In this document: positions 45,976-59,510 of the stretch, one piece after another
Numbering within the stretch: the first letter of the stretch is position 1
Layout of the letters: every line of letters begins with the position of its first letter
Assembly: GCA_013396755.1 (NCBI GenBank)
Contig: VWZF01004021.1
Coordinates: 798,532-862,531, forward strand
Reading direction: 5' to 3'
DNA length: 64,000 nucleotides
Origin: Sclerurus mexicanus
Taxonomy: Eukaryota > Chordata > Aves > Passeriformes > Furnariidae
Program-made: the position numbers and the translations under genes
Notes under the pieces: model-generated
The model's database searches: none
What the model saw: the letters and a program-made list of their open reading frames with translations, nothing else
What the model was told of the DNA's origin: nothing

Positions 45976-48547
45976 ATTAGCTTATTAGCACAGGGCCCTT
46001 CTCATCAGACGAGGCAGAGGCTGCACTGTCAGAGCCAATCAGCCCGTACACATCTGGAGCAGGAAAAAAACCCTCTGGGTAAACAGATCTAAAAGGTTTC
46101 CATGTGCTGTGGGCTCCGAACCTGTCAGCTCCAGGAAAGAGAGGGAGACAGAGACAACACCCAAACCATACTCTTCCACCAGCGGTGGCCCCATAGTCTC
46201 GTGGGACACTGGCAAGGTGGCTCATCTATTACCAAATCGTTATTTGCACCAAAGAAGGCCAGTTTAAAAGACAAACAATACGTGTTCTTTCAACCTCTTT
46301 GGCTCGTTGACCTGAGTAGCCCCAAGCCCGAGTGCCTGAGGATATTTCGGCATGGAAGAAGGAAGATGGATCCTCAGTCCATTGACAGCTGTATGACTAA
46401 AGCTACGACACAGATGTATCTGGTTTCTGTGAAAACATGCTGATATATTCCTGGCTGCATTTGCTTATAAATGAAAGTATGCAGGGGTAGAGACATTAGT
46501 TCATGGTCTGTTTTGCATTGACCATAAAGGCTTCCTAATAGATGTCTGGAGCTGCTAGATATTACTGCAATATAAATAATAAATAATAATACATCATTTT
46601 AATGTAAACAGAGGCACTCCACACTGAAGTACCTTTTCAAGTGAGTTTGAGATGCAGCACTATTATAGTTCACACTTGAGTAACCTACCCTTGAGGTAAC
46701 AGAGACATAGATATGAGCTGTGACATTTAAATTAGCAAGAAACAGCAAACATAAATACAAAAGTCATCTTTGGTTGTTTCTGGAAGCTGATCACCCAGCA
46801 GCACCAGGCTTTACATTCTGGGTAAACTCTTGTGATTTAGAGCAGAGAGACTGTAATAATTAACACGTTGATGCCTGTTCTCAAAGCTGCTTTCCTGAAA
46901 CCATTTCCTGTTCCACTGGAATGTCATCAGAGCGAAAAATTGACCCAAACCTGGGCAAGATCCTCTTTTAGCAGCTGCTGCGTGCAGCAAAAGCACGTCC
47001 AGATCCAGACAACACTGGCAACCTTGTCACTCATGCTTGAAAGCTCAGATTTTTAGCTTGGAAAGACAAGGCCAAACAGGGCTGGAGGGAAACTCGTTTC
47101 CCAGGGGTTTGATGGAGAGAGGTTGTGACCGCTGAGCAATTAAGAGACATTTCACTTTAAAGTTTCATTGGGTCTTCTCTGGTATTTGCTCCTGTGTCAA
47201 GTGCTGCTCCAGAAACACTGGCTCTGTTCCCAGGCATCACGTGGTCCTCAGAGCATCCCTCGCCCACCGGACCACACCGGGCACTGCCCGTGCCTGGGCA
47301 CTGCTCGGTCACTCTGGGACCTTGGTGGCCTTGTCTAGTGAAAGGGAGAGGCAAAAGGAAGCCCAAAAGGAGCCAGATCCCAGCCCCTTGTTGGGTAATG
47401 GCATTATTTTTCCCTATAGAGGACAGCAAGTCTCTTCTTTACCTGTCCCCACTTCCTGGGCAAACCCCTCTGATGCCCAAGAGCTTTGGCTCATCTTGTT
47501 TGCTGTTGCTTTTCCTTATTTATCCAGCCTGATTTGTCTTTATTACAATTGAAACCTATCCTTTCCAGCCCTATCCACTTGAGGACTTTTCAGCTGGAAG
47601 GTCCCCTCCATCTACAATATTCTACTCTATTCCAAGACCACATCATTCAGGTTTTGTTCATAACAAGGTTTTTTATGCACAAACCCCATCTTCTTGCCCC
47701 TGTGCTCACCCCCTCTGCTCTGCGTGGAGCAGGCTACACTTGCAGAATCGATTCTAATGTTGGGACACAATTTTCCACCTTGTTTTATACTTACCCTGTA
47801 AATATTTACTTATGGTAATGGTATGTGACACTGACTTGCTACCCACAAGGTTTGTTGCTGCTATAAATAAACATTGCATAGGCTTGACATGACTTCTTGT
47901 TAATCAACCTGCTTATTATTATCTTCTACATGCTTACAAATGCCCTCTTCAACTGCTGCACTGCAGGCAAGGAGAGCCAACACTGGGTAAAATAAAACCT
48001 AACAATAGTAGCAGGGATTGAGAGACAGATATATTACACACATCAATTTATAAAAAGCATCTGATGCTTGCATGTACACTCATACAAGTGTAGTACTTGC
48101 CTAAGCCTAAGTCTAATAGAGGTACCTCACACTGTCTTGTCAGATATTTGTGGTACTGAATTTAACTTACTATCCAGATCATGTCAGCCCAGGTCAGCTA
48201 GAAATATCTTGTCTCTGCAACTGTGTGGTCCAGCCTTGCTCTGTCAGCTGAGCACACTTAAGCTGCTCAAAGTCCTGTAGCTCATGTAAGAAATTCAACG
48301 TAAAGAGCAAAGAGCAGATTCTTCTTGATCTCCTCTTCAATTCAAAACACAGATCTAAACTGAGATGCTCAGCTGAGGTCTCCAGTAGTGCCAAAGCAGT
48401 GTTGTGAACCTTTTTACTGAGACCAAGTAAAAGTCACAGAAACCTTCCTGGGAAGCTGGTGGAGGTGACAGCCCAGCCTTAGCCCCAGGAATTGCTGCAG
48501 TGGCCTGGAAGCAAATCCCATCTCTGCTCCCAAGGGCCGGTGTTAAG
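45976..48547. other. Unique non-coding sequence
   Basis: No gene supported. Frames up to 113 codons (46102-46443, 47194-47532) overlap others and have no domain. AT-rich sequence at 46560-46620 includes AAT-type runs. No CR1 copy recognised. Confidence 0.57.
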
Positions 48548-48562
48548 GATGGATGGATGGAT
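48548..48562. repeat. Short (GGAT)n microsatellite
   Basis: Nearly four GGAT units in a row. Minor. Confidence 0.8.
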
Positions 48563-49689
48563 AAGAAACCAGAGAGGCTTGTTCTGTTCTCTCTACAGCA
48601 ACATGAATTAGTTTATCATGGATCCAAGAACACTGCTCTGGAGACCAGTCACAGCCGATTAAACATGGGAGAGGGGAACCAGGACACGTCAAGAGACACC
48701 CTCTTACCAGGTCAGCATCCCCCCTACAGCTCAGTGTGCTTTTGGGGGTGCACTCCCAAGCTGCCTGGCAAGCCTTGAAGGGCTCGAGGATGGTGACATT
48801 CACGATCAATCCCCGATTCCCGGCTAATTCCTACATCTCCCACCGCCATAAAAACCATGAACACAGGAAAGTCACAGCTTTCTTTTCTTCCACTGCATTA
48901 AGCAGGAACATTTTTCTTGCTTGTATCAGTTTGCAAGTTTTCATTCAACTGCACTCCCTATGCATCATTTTAAAACTCCTGGTTAGGGATGCACACTACT
49001 TATCACTGTCAGCTGTGCATGCTCAGAGCAGCTCTGACATTTCCACAGATTTTAAAAAATCTGAGCCAGGACAAAACTTGGCAGGTCCACTAATAAGTAA
49101 TATTGTTTTCCTTCGAAAAAGCCCAATTCTAATCAACCTATGGCAACATAGTGATTTTTATATCTATTTGTCCTTGGCAAAAACTGTTTGTTCTAGAAGT
49201 AAATTTCCTCGGCTTCACTGAGAGAATTAAGTTGCTTTTCAACATTCAGTCCTTCATTTCTGACCACTTGCATTGTAGCCTTACAGTCCTTATGGAGAGA
49301 AAACATTTATACTAATTAATAGGGAAAAGGAGTGTGGGCTTTAGGAAAGGTCATCTTCTGACCCAAAAAGTCTGTGCTCCCCTCTGCTGTGTTCCATTTA
49401 AACCTGGCCCAGAGGTGATGGTGTCCACTTCTTGCATGACAGGGTTTTGTTCCTGTTGTCTGTGGGATCTGGAGCTGACACAAGAAATTTGTATCAGAAG
49501 ATCATCAGATAAAAGAAGTCATGTGAGACTCACTGCAAAAAGGCAGGGGGAGGGAAGGATATGTCAGCAGGACACGGTGCTTCATAAGAGCCTGGACTTA
49601 TCTTTATAGTGAATGTTATCTGCAAGATTGATAAATGTGTGACAAGCTGGAAAGGGGAGAGAGGACAAAGTCATTGTACTGAAAAACTA
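48563..49689. other. Unique non-coding sequence
   Basis: No gene supported. The 161-codon frame at 48736-49221 looks hydrophobic in places but has no recognisable domain, crosses AT-rich sequence and lacks splice signals, so it is treated as chance. Confidence 0.55.
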
Positions 49690-50040
49690 GGCCTGGCAAC
49701 AATAAAAAAACCCTATAAAATAGTTAAAAACCTAATAGCTCACTAGAGCTTTTTGCCAGAGCGAGTCCTCTATGTCCAATAGCTCTCTAAAGGCATTAGA
49801 AAATGAAAGGAGTTTTAATGCACCCCTACATTTCTTTTCTTTCTGGTTTTACAAGGGGCGATGTGGCAATCTAATTATACTGTGTTGTGAACTGGGATTA
49901 TGTCCTGCACAAAAAGGAAAGAAGCTTTTTTATCGTTCCATTATGCAATTGTTGCTACTCTTTACGCTCGTTCCAGCTTTGGTGCAATAACTCTGGATTG
50001 TAGCCTGCATTCATTTTTATTTTTTTTTCTTTCAGCTATT
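49690..50040. promoter_or_regulatory. Candidate conserved non-coding element
   Basis: AT-rich, unique block with TAATTA at 49872-49877, 'ttatgcaattgttgc' (49941-49955) and several ATTA cores. It ends in a strong pyrimidine tract leading to CAG at 50033-50035, which resembles a 3' splice site. One possibility is that the block is intronic sequence before an alternative exon; another is a free-standing enhancer. Neither can be decided from one sequence. Confidence 0.37.
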
Positions 50041-50379
50041 CCCTCCTTCACACTAATAAATCATGCTGTGCAAATACAAGCACGATACCCAGCCAGTGTA
50101 TGAGCAAGGCCATTCCTTCATTTCTTGCTTCCTCAAGTAGCATGCAAGCCCCAGAGGAACCTATAGCAAGGTGGTGGGGACATTTTAGACACATTTCAGA
50201 CCCATTTCCTGCATGTCTTCACGTTCAGAAAAACAAAAGGTTTGCGACTGATCACAGCAGTCTCCCCCTGAACCAGGCACAGCCTTAGGAGCTGCCCAGC
50301 AAACCCTGACAGATAAGCAAGCCATCTCTCCAATCCTATTGTTTTTATGTGAAACCCTCGCCCTTTGTCCTTTTCAATT
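50041..50379. other. Unique sequence after an acceptor-like signal
   Basis: Follows the acceptor-like CAG at 50035. One frame stays open from 50037 to a stop just after 50285, with a donor-like AAG|GTGGTG at 50170/50171. The implied peptide has no recognisable domain and the donor is weak, so no exon is called. Confidence 0.4.
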
Positions 50380-50780
50380 ATGTATGGTCATGTTCTTACA
50401 ATAGCTTCTGCTGTCACTATGATTTAAAGATAAGGTTTATTTTAAAAGAGCGTCTCTTTCCAGTGCCAACAGTGGCCGCTCCAATCAGATAAATAAGTGC
50501 ACAGTTTTTGAGAACCCCCCCCCAAGATTTTTTTCCTGCTTTCCCAGAGCCTGCCACCTGAACCCCTTGTTAATCATTTCTAGGCTATTCAGAAGGTAGT
50601 CCTTGCATAATTTTTAGCTTAGCATAAAAATCTGCCTAATTGTTATTCATTTGGCTTGGCAGCTATTATACACCGAAGTGACCTCTGCTTCTCTGTTAAT
50701 TATAAATAGTTTTGTCTATTGGATAAATTGAAGCGAATTAGCTCAGTTTTAAGATCTTATCAATAATTTAAATAGCCATT
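50380..50780. promoter_or_regulatory. Candidate conserved non-coding element with MEF2-like and GATA sites
   Basis: Unique AT-rich block. CCAAT (50481-50485) is followed by AGATAA (50487-50492); a full MEF2 consensus TTATAAATAG sits at 50700-50709, overlapping TTAATTA (50696-50702). A nine-C run at 50515-50523 interrupts it. It has no long frame and no transposon. The motif combination suggests a developmental enhancer, but this is inference. Confidence 0.4.
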
Positions 50781-53700
50781 TCAAACAAATAAAATAGAAG
50801 GGGGGAAAGAAAGAGCAAAAAAAAACAAACCAAAGAAAGAGAACCAACCTTAAGCAGAAAAGCCCCACCTGCAAGTGCAAAGCACCACCAGTTCATTGAT
50901 TTAGTAGCGAGGGCAGAACCGAATAATAAAGCTAATTGAGGGACAAGTTTGATTTTTCCATGCATGCAGCCCTGAGCACTTGGTGTGGAGCAGGCAGGGC
51001 TGAGGTCTGGTCCCTGCCCAGCGTGGCAGCCCATCAGGCACAGCTGGCAGAGACATCTGCCCGACCCCATCACCGCCACAGCCCTGGCACCACAGCCCTG
51101 CCCTCCACGCTCAGCTGCCACCCAGCCATCAGGCTGCTGCCAGAGCACGCAGAAACACGGCTCAGAAATGGCTTTATCCTGAAGCAAGGTCACGCTTGGG
51201 TGAAATGTACGGACAAGGCTGATGGTATCATCAGGCCCTGAAGAAACGATGTCTCTGTTTCTGTGAGGAAACATCAGGCAGAGTTGCTTTGTGGTATCTG
51301 GTAAGATAAGCTTCAGTCATAAAAAATACATACGGCATAAGGTCAGGTTTTGTTTTGTTCTGTGATTCATTTTAAGCCTCTGGAGAGGCCATCCAATGTG
51401 AAGACTTCACAGAGACAGTTGCAGGAGGCTACAGCAAAAGGAAGGAGCTAAACACTGATTTGGCAGTGTAACTATTATAGGCAAAAAGAAAGCTCTTTTC
51501 TTTACAAATAACACGCAAAGCTGAGCAACAACAAGAGAAGATCTGCTGTAACAGGTAAAAAAACCCTACACAAAACTGCACCAGTTTGGTGCCCAGCACT
51601 GGATATTGGATGAAACTGAGTGGGAGCATCACCAAATGTCAGTCTGCCTTTAGCTCCTTCCTGTGGCACAGGGAGCTCTCTCTCCCCATCCCTCCAGCAC
51701 ATCCAGGTTCCATCTCAGCCTTTGGTTTTGACTGGTTTTAATTGCTAACACAGCATAATTAAAGCATAAGCCAGCAACACCCAGACCTGCCCACCCGCCC
51801 TGGCCAAGGGTACGCCCCAAATGTCACACAAACACGTCCAAGGTCAGTCCCACCTTGGAGAGATACTACTGATCCACCACGGCCAACATCGGCCACCTTC
51901 AGTTCAAGCATGGCGAGGACATTAGTCCTTCTGGCTGCTGAGCGTCCCCTCTCGGCTCCCTGATAACCTCTGCCCCCGGCCAAAGCCAGCACGAGTGTGC
52001 TGGGTTCCCAAATGCCCCCTTGTGCCAATCCTCGGGGTTTCTGGGAGCCTGGAGTGTTCCCTCCCAGCTGCAGCACTTGGCTTATCTCACTGAGCAAACA
52101 GTTGGACACAGAACGCCAAGGAAATCTGTGAAAGACAGCAGAGACACAACAGAAACTGTAATAGCACTGGCTGCCTTCAGAGCAATTTGTGAGCGGGAGA
52201 AAGCGATTTCTGGTCAGAAAATAATAGATTTCAGAACCTTGCACAAGCATTAAGTTTCTTTTCGTATATACTTAACATATCTTTCATTCACAAAAATACC
52301 TTCAGCCTCCTAACATTTGTCATTCCCCAAAAACACGAAATTAACACAGAACATGAAATTAATTAAAAATGAAATATTAAATTAATTCAAAATGCAACAA
52401 AGCAGAGTTTTATAGGTATCTCTTTACTATTTGGGGCAAAGTTTTGCCTAATACGATACTGCACATAAAGCAAACCTTGATTTCCAAAGTGTAAAAGCCT
52501 TTTTTTCTCTTGTACCAGGAAAGACACAGCACTGGTGGATGGAGCCTCAAAAATCATACACTCTTCCTTTTGCAAGTCAACTAAAAGCAGAAACTACAAA
52601 ATTAATGTGCGTGTAAGATACTAAAGAGCCAGGAAATGTCTAAAACGTTAGAGATACCACTCAAAAAGAATCCTGAGAAAACTTGAGAACACTCACTAAT
52701 TATAACAAGGCTTGGAAAACAAGGAAGACACCCCACGTGTCCCCACGGAGTTGTCACAAGCCCCAGCCTCAGCACCTCAAACAACCGAGTCTGTCAGAAG
52801 ATAAAGACCTTCCAAATGTATTTGTTCTCCACATTTAATATTAATCAAAGAGCATTATAAATTTCATACATCACTCGAGTGTCCTAGCTGTAGGGGAAGA
52901 AATGCTGGCTTGATAAAAGTAACGCAAAACAATGTACATAAACGTGTAAACCAACAATGAAATAAAAAAGAGGAACGAGTTGATTAAACAAAGGATCTTT
53001 TGAAGCTGGGGCTTGGTTTGCAGCAGCACAGGAAGAGCTGGGCTATTGGAAAAACCCACAGAAGGCAAGACAGGGGGTCTTGACCCCACGTGCTGACCCT
53101 TGCACTTGTGTTGACTGTTTGTCACAGTGCCAGAGTTTGGTTTCCCAAACCATTGCCCACCTCAAAGGCTGCCAGCTGAGATCAGGGCTGGACCAATGTG
53201 TTCCCAAGAACACTCCCAAGGATAAAAAAATGGATAAACAGATCTGAGCACCTCAGCCTGGGCACACCCCCCCTTACATCAGCCCTCTGCAGGGCATAGA
53301 TACGTGTGGGACCAGAAGTCCTCGTTCACAGGAAGAGCTGCTTGCTCTTGGCCCAGCCCAAGAGGCAACAAGGCAGCCCTGAGCCTGGAGAACCTGCTCC
53401 TTGTTGGTGCCAGGAGGTGGGACAAAGCGTTCCTCCACGAGGACATGAGTGCTGAGTGAAGGAGGAGCCTCGAGGGAGGCTGAAAAAGTGCAAGGATGGA
53501 CACGAGAAGGGGCAGCGATGCTGGGTGCCTGATCAGTATGAGCAGGAGCAGCAAGTCACCTGGTTAGAGCCCACCTGTCCCACACAGGACCACCAGCATT
53601 TGCTGTTTATGTGCAATGGGCTCAGAGTGACCAAACCTTCAGGTCTGCAGCAGCTGTCTCACTGCCACAGTGGCACGTTCCAAACAGAGGTCCCAAGCCC

Positions 53701-55120
53701 GAGAAGGGTGGTGGCCCCACAGCTCCAGCACCACAACCTGCCACCACATCTTCACTGCTGCTGCTGAGCAGGTTTGTATTTGAGATGTGGCTGTTTCCGG
53801 CTATTTTCTGTTTTTTCACAGCATGACAAGGAAAATGGAACGCGTCTCCATCACAAGCATTTGGGGTAAATTGTGCTACTTCTGCCTCTGAGATGACTAA
53901 TCGAGCAGTATTTATACACTTGTTTGTGGGGTTCTGAAAACATTCAGTAATGCTAAACCCAAACGCAAACAAAAGAGCTGCAAATTCTATCACTAGGAAT
54001 GTATTTCAGGAGTAAGATCCAACTGCAGGAGGATCCCTTCCTTTGTTTCTAACTTTTTATTAATATTGTGCGTGAGGGGTTTTTTTATCAGATCTTCACA
54101 ACTTGAGATTGACCAAATTCAGAGTTTTCTGGAGTTGCACTGGCACACGAGGTGTTAAACAGCATCAACACATGGGGGAGAAAACCCAACCTTGACGTGC
54201 CTTTGTGCGTGATTTTTGTGAATGGTTTTCCTAGACAAGACCCCGTAGAAGTTATTTGTAGATGTGTTAACTCCACCCAGTTTCCTGAAGCACTTTGAGG
54301 ACTGCTAACAAGAGGGATGGTGGTGGGTGATGTTTTTCTGTTGATTTGGGCTTTTTGTGACTATTTTGGGGTTCCCCCCCCCAAGTGTGCTCATCTGATT
54401 GCCTCACATTGCTGTAAAGACACAGCACCCCAGTTGTGTCTCAGCTGGAAGGGGAGAACCTGGCCCAGATGGCCACGCTGGTGTAATTGCACCTGGCCCA
54501 GCTTTATGGCAGGGTTTATGCTCACAGATATACCATGCAGGCTGAGGGAAACCTTTTAGACAAGGACAGTATAATTCATTTTGAGAAACATCTTCCTCCT
54601 GCTTAAGAGAGTTAGTATAAACCGAAATTCCTCAAGGGAAGCAGGCATGATATTTTTCATTTTCTCAGAATCCATAAGGTTTGTTGTTAGATTTATTCCT
54701 TTATTATTATTGATTATATAAGGGCTGAAGATGGGGCTGAGCTAGAATCTAAACTCTTTTTTCTTTTTGTTTTTAAGTACAGGTTTCCTGTCAGCGCTAT
54801 TGATTTTTAAAACAAAACAGGGACTGAAACCTGAATTTTTCAAACAAATTTTGGAGCCAAGAATGCATAGCTCATTCACCTGGGTAACACTTGAGCCATA
54901 ATTCTTTTTTATTCAAGCCCACTGACTTTCTGCTTGGAATTCCAGTTTATCTCCCTGCTCCTGCTTGGTTAAACACCATCTAGTGCCGCAGCCAAGAATC
55001 GCATCTTACACGAGCAGCAACAACAACAACACATGAATGGGACAAAAACAAATACAAAACTGTTCTACACAATAACTCTTCCTGTTATCTGTTTATTCAC
55101 TTTACTTTTCCTCTTCCATG
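50781..55120. other. Unique non-coding sequence
   Basis: No gene supported in 4.3 kb. The 168-codon frame at 50768-51274 and the 163-codon frame at 51759-52250 (both minus) have no recognisable domain. A-rich sequence lies at 50795-50850, a GC-richer stretch at 50990-51130, AT-rich sequence at 52250-52420, and short C runs at 53267-53275 and 54373-54382. A (CAA)n run is at 55018-55032. No CR1 copy recognised. Confidence 0.56.
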
Positions 55121-55308
55121 GGAGGGTAGGCAGGCCCTGGCACAGGGTGCCCAGAGAAGCTGTGGCTGCCCCATCCCTGGAAGTGTCCAAGGCCGAGTTG
55201 GACAGGGCTTGGAGCAACCTGGGCTGGTGGGACGTGTCCCTGCCCATGGCAGGGGGTGGAACTGGACTGTCTTTGAGGTCCCTTCCAACCCAGCCTGTTC
55301 TGTGATAA
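55121..55308 (+). mobile_element. CR1 LINE fragment, 3' end
   Basis: Well preserved sense CR1 3' fragment: 'ggcacagggtgcccagagaa', 'gctgtggctgccccatccct', 'ggaagtgtccaaggccgagt', 'tggacagggcttggagcaac', 'gtgtccctgcccatggcagg', 'gggtggaactggactgtctt' and 'gaggtcccttccaacccagc' then 'ctgttctgtgat'. Open frames covering it on both strands are LINE shadows. Confidence 0.95.
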
Positions 55309-58300
55309 CATTCTGGGACAGATGACAGCGCGACAAACACAGGGGACACAGAAATAACAAAGTTCTCTTCCTCTCCTCTTTAGGGAGGGGAATAAGATGC
55401 AGCACATCTAAAATTGTTCTCCACCAATTACAACCTTTTAATATTCCTTCTGCTCAACTCCAGAGATAAATCATCATTACCAACACTCAATAGTTGGCAC
55501 TACAAAAGATCAGGGACATTTTTCTTGCTCAGGACGAGCCCTGGAGGGTTGTGATGCCATCCCTGGCACGCAGCTGCCCATCAGAGCAGCTTTACACCTC
55601 GCCCCCCACCGTGTGCAGGGCTCTGCTGGTTTTATTAAGTCAAAGGCTTTTGGACACCAGACCCTGGGGGACGCTAGAGCCTTGGCTGAGGTCACTTTGC
55701 GTTCTCTAAGTCGTGGGATACAAGTGACAAATTAACACAAACCTTACACAAGAACATTTTCACTTTCAGACTCTTTTAATGGATTGTCTTGTATATATTT
55801 TCAGGCTAGCAGTGATCTGACAGGCAATATTTTTCAACTAATTCATTCACTCAACTTCTAGCTATTTTTCCCTTCCTGACAGCCAAGAGCCCATTGATTC
55901 CACCTTTAATTACTGTTCACAGCCACATCTGCTCCTGATACTCAAACAGGAAAAATTAGTTAAACACTACAAAGTGATTTCTCATTTACTTTTTAAATCA
56001 TTAAGCGAGCATCTTTTCCTGCATTCCAGCTTTAAATAGCCCTATCACCCAGGGAGGGAAAGCCAAACAAAAACTGCTAGGTTTGGAAAGCAAGGACTCA
56101 AATTCAGTCCAAAATCCTGCTCCTGCTCCTCCCGCCTCCCATCAATCACTTGGAAATTATTGTACCAGCTTTCTAACCTGAAGTTGTGCTGCTCAATAAA
56201 GCACAGACAAGTGAGTGCTGGTGGAGAGAGGGGACATTTTAATACCTGGCCTGCACACAGGTACACCTCTCCATTCCCATTTTCCTGGGAACAAATGCTG
56301 TTATAATTTCTTCAAAGAATCAATAACGCCCATTGCAAAGCCCAGCACTGTTTGAGATGCAGATTGCACAGGGACACCGAAAATTTATTGCATTGTAAAC
56401 GTAGGCAGAAGGTGGTAGGTGAGCTGTAATTAAGGTTTTGCTGATAATAAAAAATAGGGGGAAATAAGCAGATTCCACAGTCAGTAAATGTTAGTCCTGC
56501 TGCACAATCGCCCCATTTTGCAGAGAAAACTGCAGCACAAGGCTCTTTTCTGCACAATTAGCCCAGGGAAGGGTGCTTTACATTTCCAAACCCCCAAAAT
56601 TCTGGCATCCCACGTGCTCGTCCTCTACACTTCACATCTCCAGAGCCTTTCAAACTTCCAGCATTTAGAGCTCGTTCTCATTCTTCAAAAATCCCATCTT
56701 ACATTTATTATTCTTGGTACCTGCTTTTATCTGGGAAGTAAAAATAAAGACAGACCTTTACCGTTACACAGCTGGTGCATTTCTTCATGCTGCCTTGCAT
56801 CAGACCTGGTGAGGGGTGAGATGTTTAATGGAAAGCCAGCAGACCTTCCTGCAAGGGTTTCTCTCAGGGACAGGCAGGGAGCTGGGCTGAGGAGCAGCAC
56901 CACATCCTTCCTCCCTCTCTGTCCCTCTGTCTGCTCCAGCAGAGTTTTCTGCTGTGGCTGACCATGTCAAAAGATATAAAGCAAAAACCCAAACCTGATA
57001 CACCCATTTCCTTTTTCTTTCCCCTCCTTTCACGACTTCCTTGATTTTCAGATTTCTGTCCTTGTCCCACGGTTGGGATTGCTCACTAGTAATTATCCAA
57101 TAAAAATAGAGTTGAAGTATTAAATCTATCCCTAGTTAACCCAATGTCTTTAATAATAAAAGAGATTTTGCACTAGGGATAAATACTGTATCTCATTTTC
57201 CCACTCTTACAAGTCTCCTGTCACTCCACTCTTATTAATACTGTTCCTAATATACTGTTCCCAGTCAGCCACTAAAATAGTTTGGTTATTCCTATTAATT
57301 CACCAATAAAATGCGGCTTCACGGTGCAATAAAGAAGGCTTTGTTGCTTAGGGGGTTTATTGGCAGCATCTATTTGCCCAATTTGTCAAGAGATTTTCCC
57401 CAGTTTTCTGATTCTATAGCCAAAACCACTCTGCTATGGAATAGGATAAGAAAGCAGCTTCTGCTCCCCTGCCAGGTGTCTCTGGCTTCTCCCTGGGTAT
57501 CTGGCAGCGACTGATGGCACAGACAAGAGTCCATCCCTCCAGGATGCTGCAGGAACCTCTTCCTGGAGGGAAAACCAACTGTTTTCTGCTTAATACTCAA
57601 AACAACCTCACTTTCTGAGAGAGATGAGCACCCTCCAACAGCAGGATCCACTTGTGCTCCTGAGAGGTGGGAAACCTCAGAAATCAGCAGCAGAGCTGCC
57701 AGAGAACCCAGCACAGCCTTTCCCACGGTTGGAGAGGTTTGGGGTCAAACACTACCATGCAAGAATTTAAAGAAAACAGGAAAACTCAGCCCATTAAGGA
57801 ATTGGGCCAGGATTTCTAAATTGGATAATGTTATGCCTTTGGATTCTGAATCGTAACTCGGAAGCAGCCAGTGTGACTGTGCAACACTGTCCTCTATTGG
57901 AAGCAGCTCACCAGACCACCTGGAGCACTGCTAGGCATCCTCTGCCTCGGCTCTCAGGAAAAAGCCCAGCATTTGGTAGGGCTGAACAGCTGCTGTGGCT
58001 TGGCTGATGTTGTCTGTGAGGGCTTCCTCAGCATTCTGCATCACCCGCCAGTTGTTCCCCAAGATCGCTGTGCTCTGCCTGTGCTTTGTGTTCACTGGGT
58101 ACTGGTAGCAGCAAAAAGGCTTTGCACAAGAGAGCCATTGAATTAATACCAGCAGATTTATTGGGCAGGCTTTATAATCTTTCTTGTGCACCAAGCTCCA
58201 AGTCTCTAATGCATTTATTAGGAGAAAGGATCCTGACAGAAATGCTGTGAGATGGCCCATAAATATCCCAGTGCCTCTAGAGATGGGGAACCCCGTGACC

Positions 58301-59510
58301 TTCTGGAAGGGGTGCCATCCATAACTCCACCTACTTGTAGAGACAGGACCCAGGATAAGACATCATTTTTAGAGCTACCATCTCTGGGAATAGAAAAGCT
58401 GATTCACGGGTGCTGCAGAAGAAGGATGCCAGCTCCTGGTGTGCCAGCAGGAGAATCACAGTGCAGGGGCTCTTGCACCATCCAGCCCTGCTCTGAAGAG
58501 CTGGGCAGCAAAGGGGGGTTGCTGCAGAAGGGAAGGGCAAAGCTCCATGTCAGAGCAAAGGGGCTCCAGCAGCACAAGTGCTGCCTCTCTGCTGCCACCT
58601 CCTCCAGACCTGCACACGCTTCCCTCCCTTCTTCCCAAGCAGACATTCCCTGACCTCACCACATGGCTTGCCATCCTTCCCTCCATCTATTGCTTTTATA
58701 TAATCATATTTTTCCCCTGTTCAATCTCTATTTTCTTATCTTCTTCAAGGGTGTCTTTCTATCATAATAAGAGGAGATGAGGGATATTCTCCTCCAACCC
58801 TGGCTGGTTTACCTTTCTAACAGACGTGTTCTGGGGAGGTTGGCAGGCTCAGGCATCCATCTACTGAAACAGCCCCTTTGCCAAAGAGCAGCAACAGTGG
58901 GCTGTGAGATGGAGGGAAAATAACAAAACTCCTTTCAGGATGTGATCTTAAGTAAAGGGACATCCTCCTGCTGATGTGTGAGCCAGGTTCAGGTGTTTTT
59001 GAAGAGAGCAGACACTGTATATGTCACCAGTGCTCTGTCATCGCTTCTCTCTTGACACCAGTGCTGGTGGCACTGTCCTCAGCAAGGCTGCAGCAGGGAG
59101 AGCACACACTGCTATTGTGAGGGGCCTTGAAGTCATTAGTCTCCAAAATTGCTTTCCTTGGTGTACAAGAGACATAACAAATGGCTAATTTAATAAAATT
59201 GTGTTGGTTCATTCAGCCAGAGAAGCAAGGATAATAGCAGCCAGCTCTGGAAAAAAATTGGAAATCACTTGGATGTCAGGGATTCAAACTTCTGGTAATG
59301 GGAACAGCAATGCCCAGGTTTCACCTGGTCCCTGCTCCATCAGCTGCACTGCTGTCCAGTGGTGGAAGGAGAGGGAAACCAGAGTGGAACAGCCTGGGAC
59401 CGTGAGGAGACACTGCAGCTAAACAACAACCATTGCAAAGGGGATATTAAACTGCACAGGTTCCTACCATCAGGAATTGCCCTGTCCTAATGCCATTAAG
59501 AGCATCCACA
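55309..59510. other. Unique non-coding sequence
   Basis: No gene supported in 4.2 kb. Frames up to 157 codons (56488-56961) have no domain and overlap others. AT-rich sequence at 56330-56480 and 57090-57310. No repeats recognised. Confidence 0.57.

Noticed and set aside
48736..49221. 161-codon plus-strand frame
   Set aside because: No domain, no splice sites, mixed AT-rich sequence; consistent with chance.
50768..51274. 168-codon minus-strand frame with hydrophobic C-terminus
   Set aside because: The hydrophobic end is the translation of an A-rich/T-rich tract, and the rest has no recognisable domain.
51759..52250. 163-codon minus-strand frame
   Set aside because: No domain or signal; lies in GC-richer sequence with frames open on both strands.
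55033..55407. Several overlapping frames on both strands
   Set aside because: They are shadows of the CR1 fragment at 55121-55308; similar peptides recur at the other CR1 copies.
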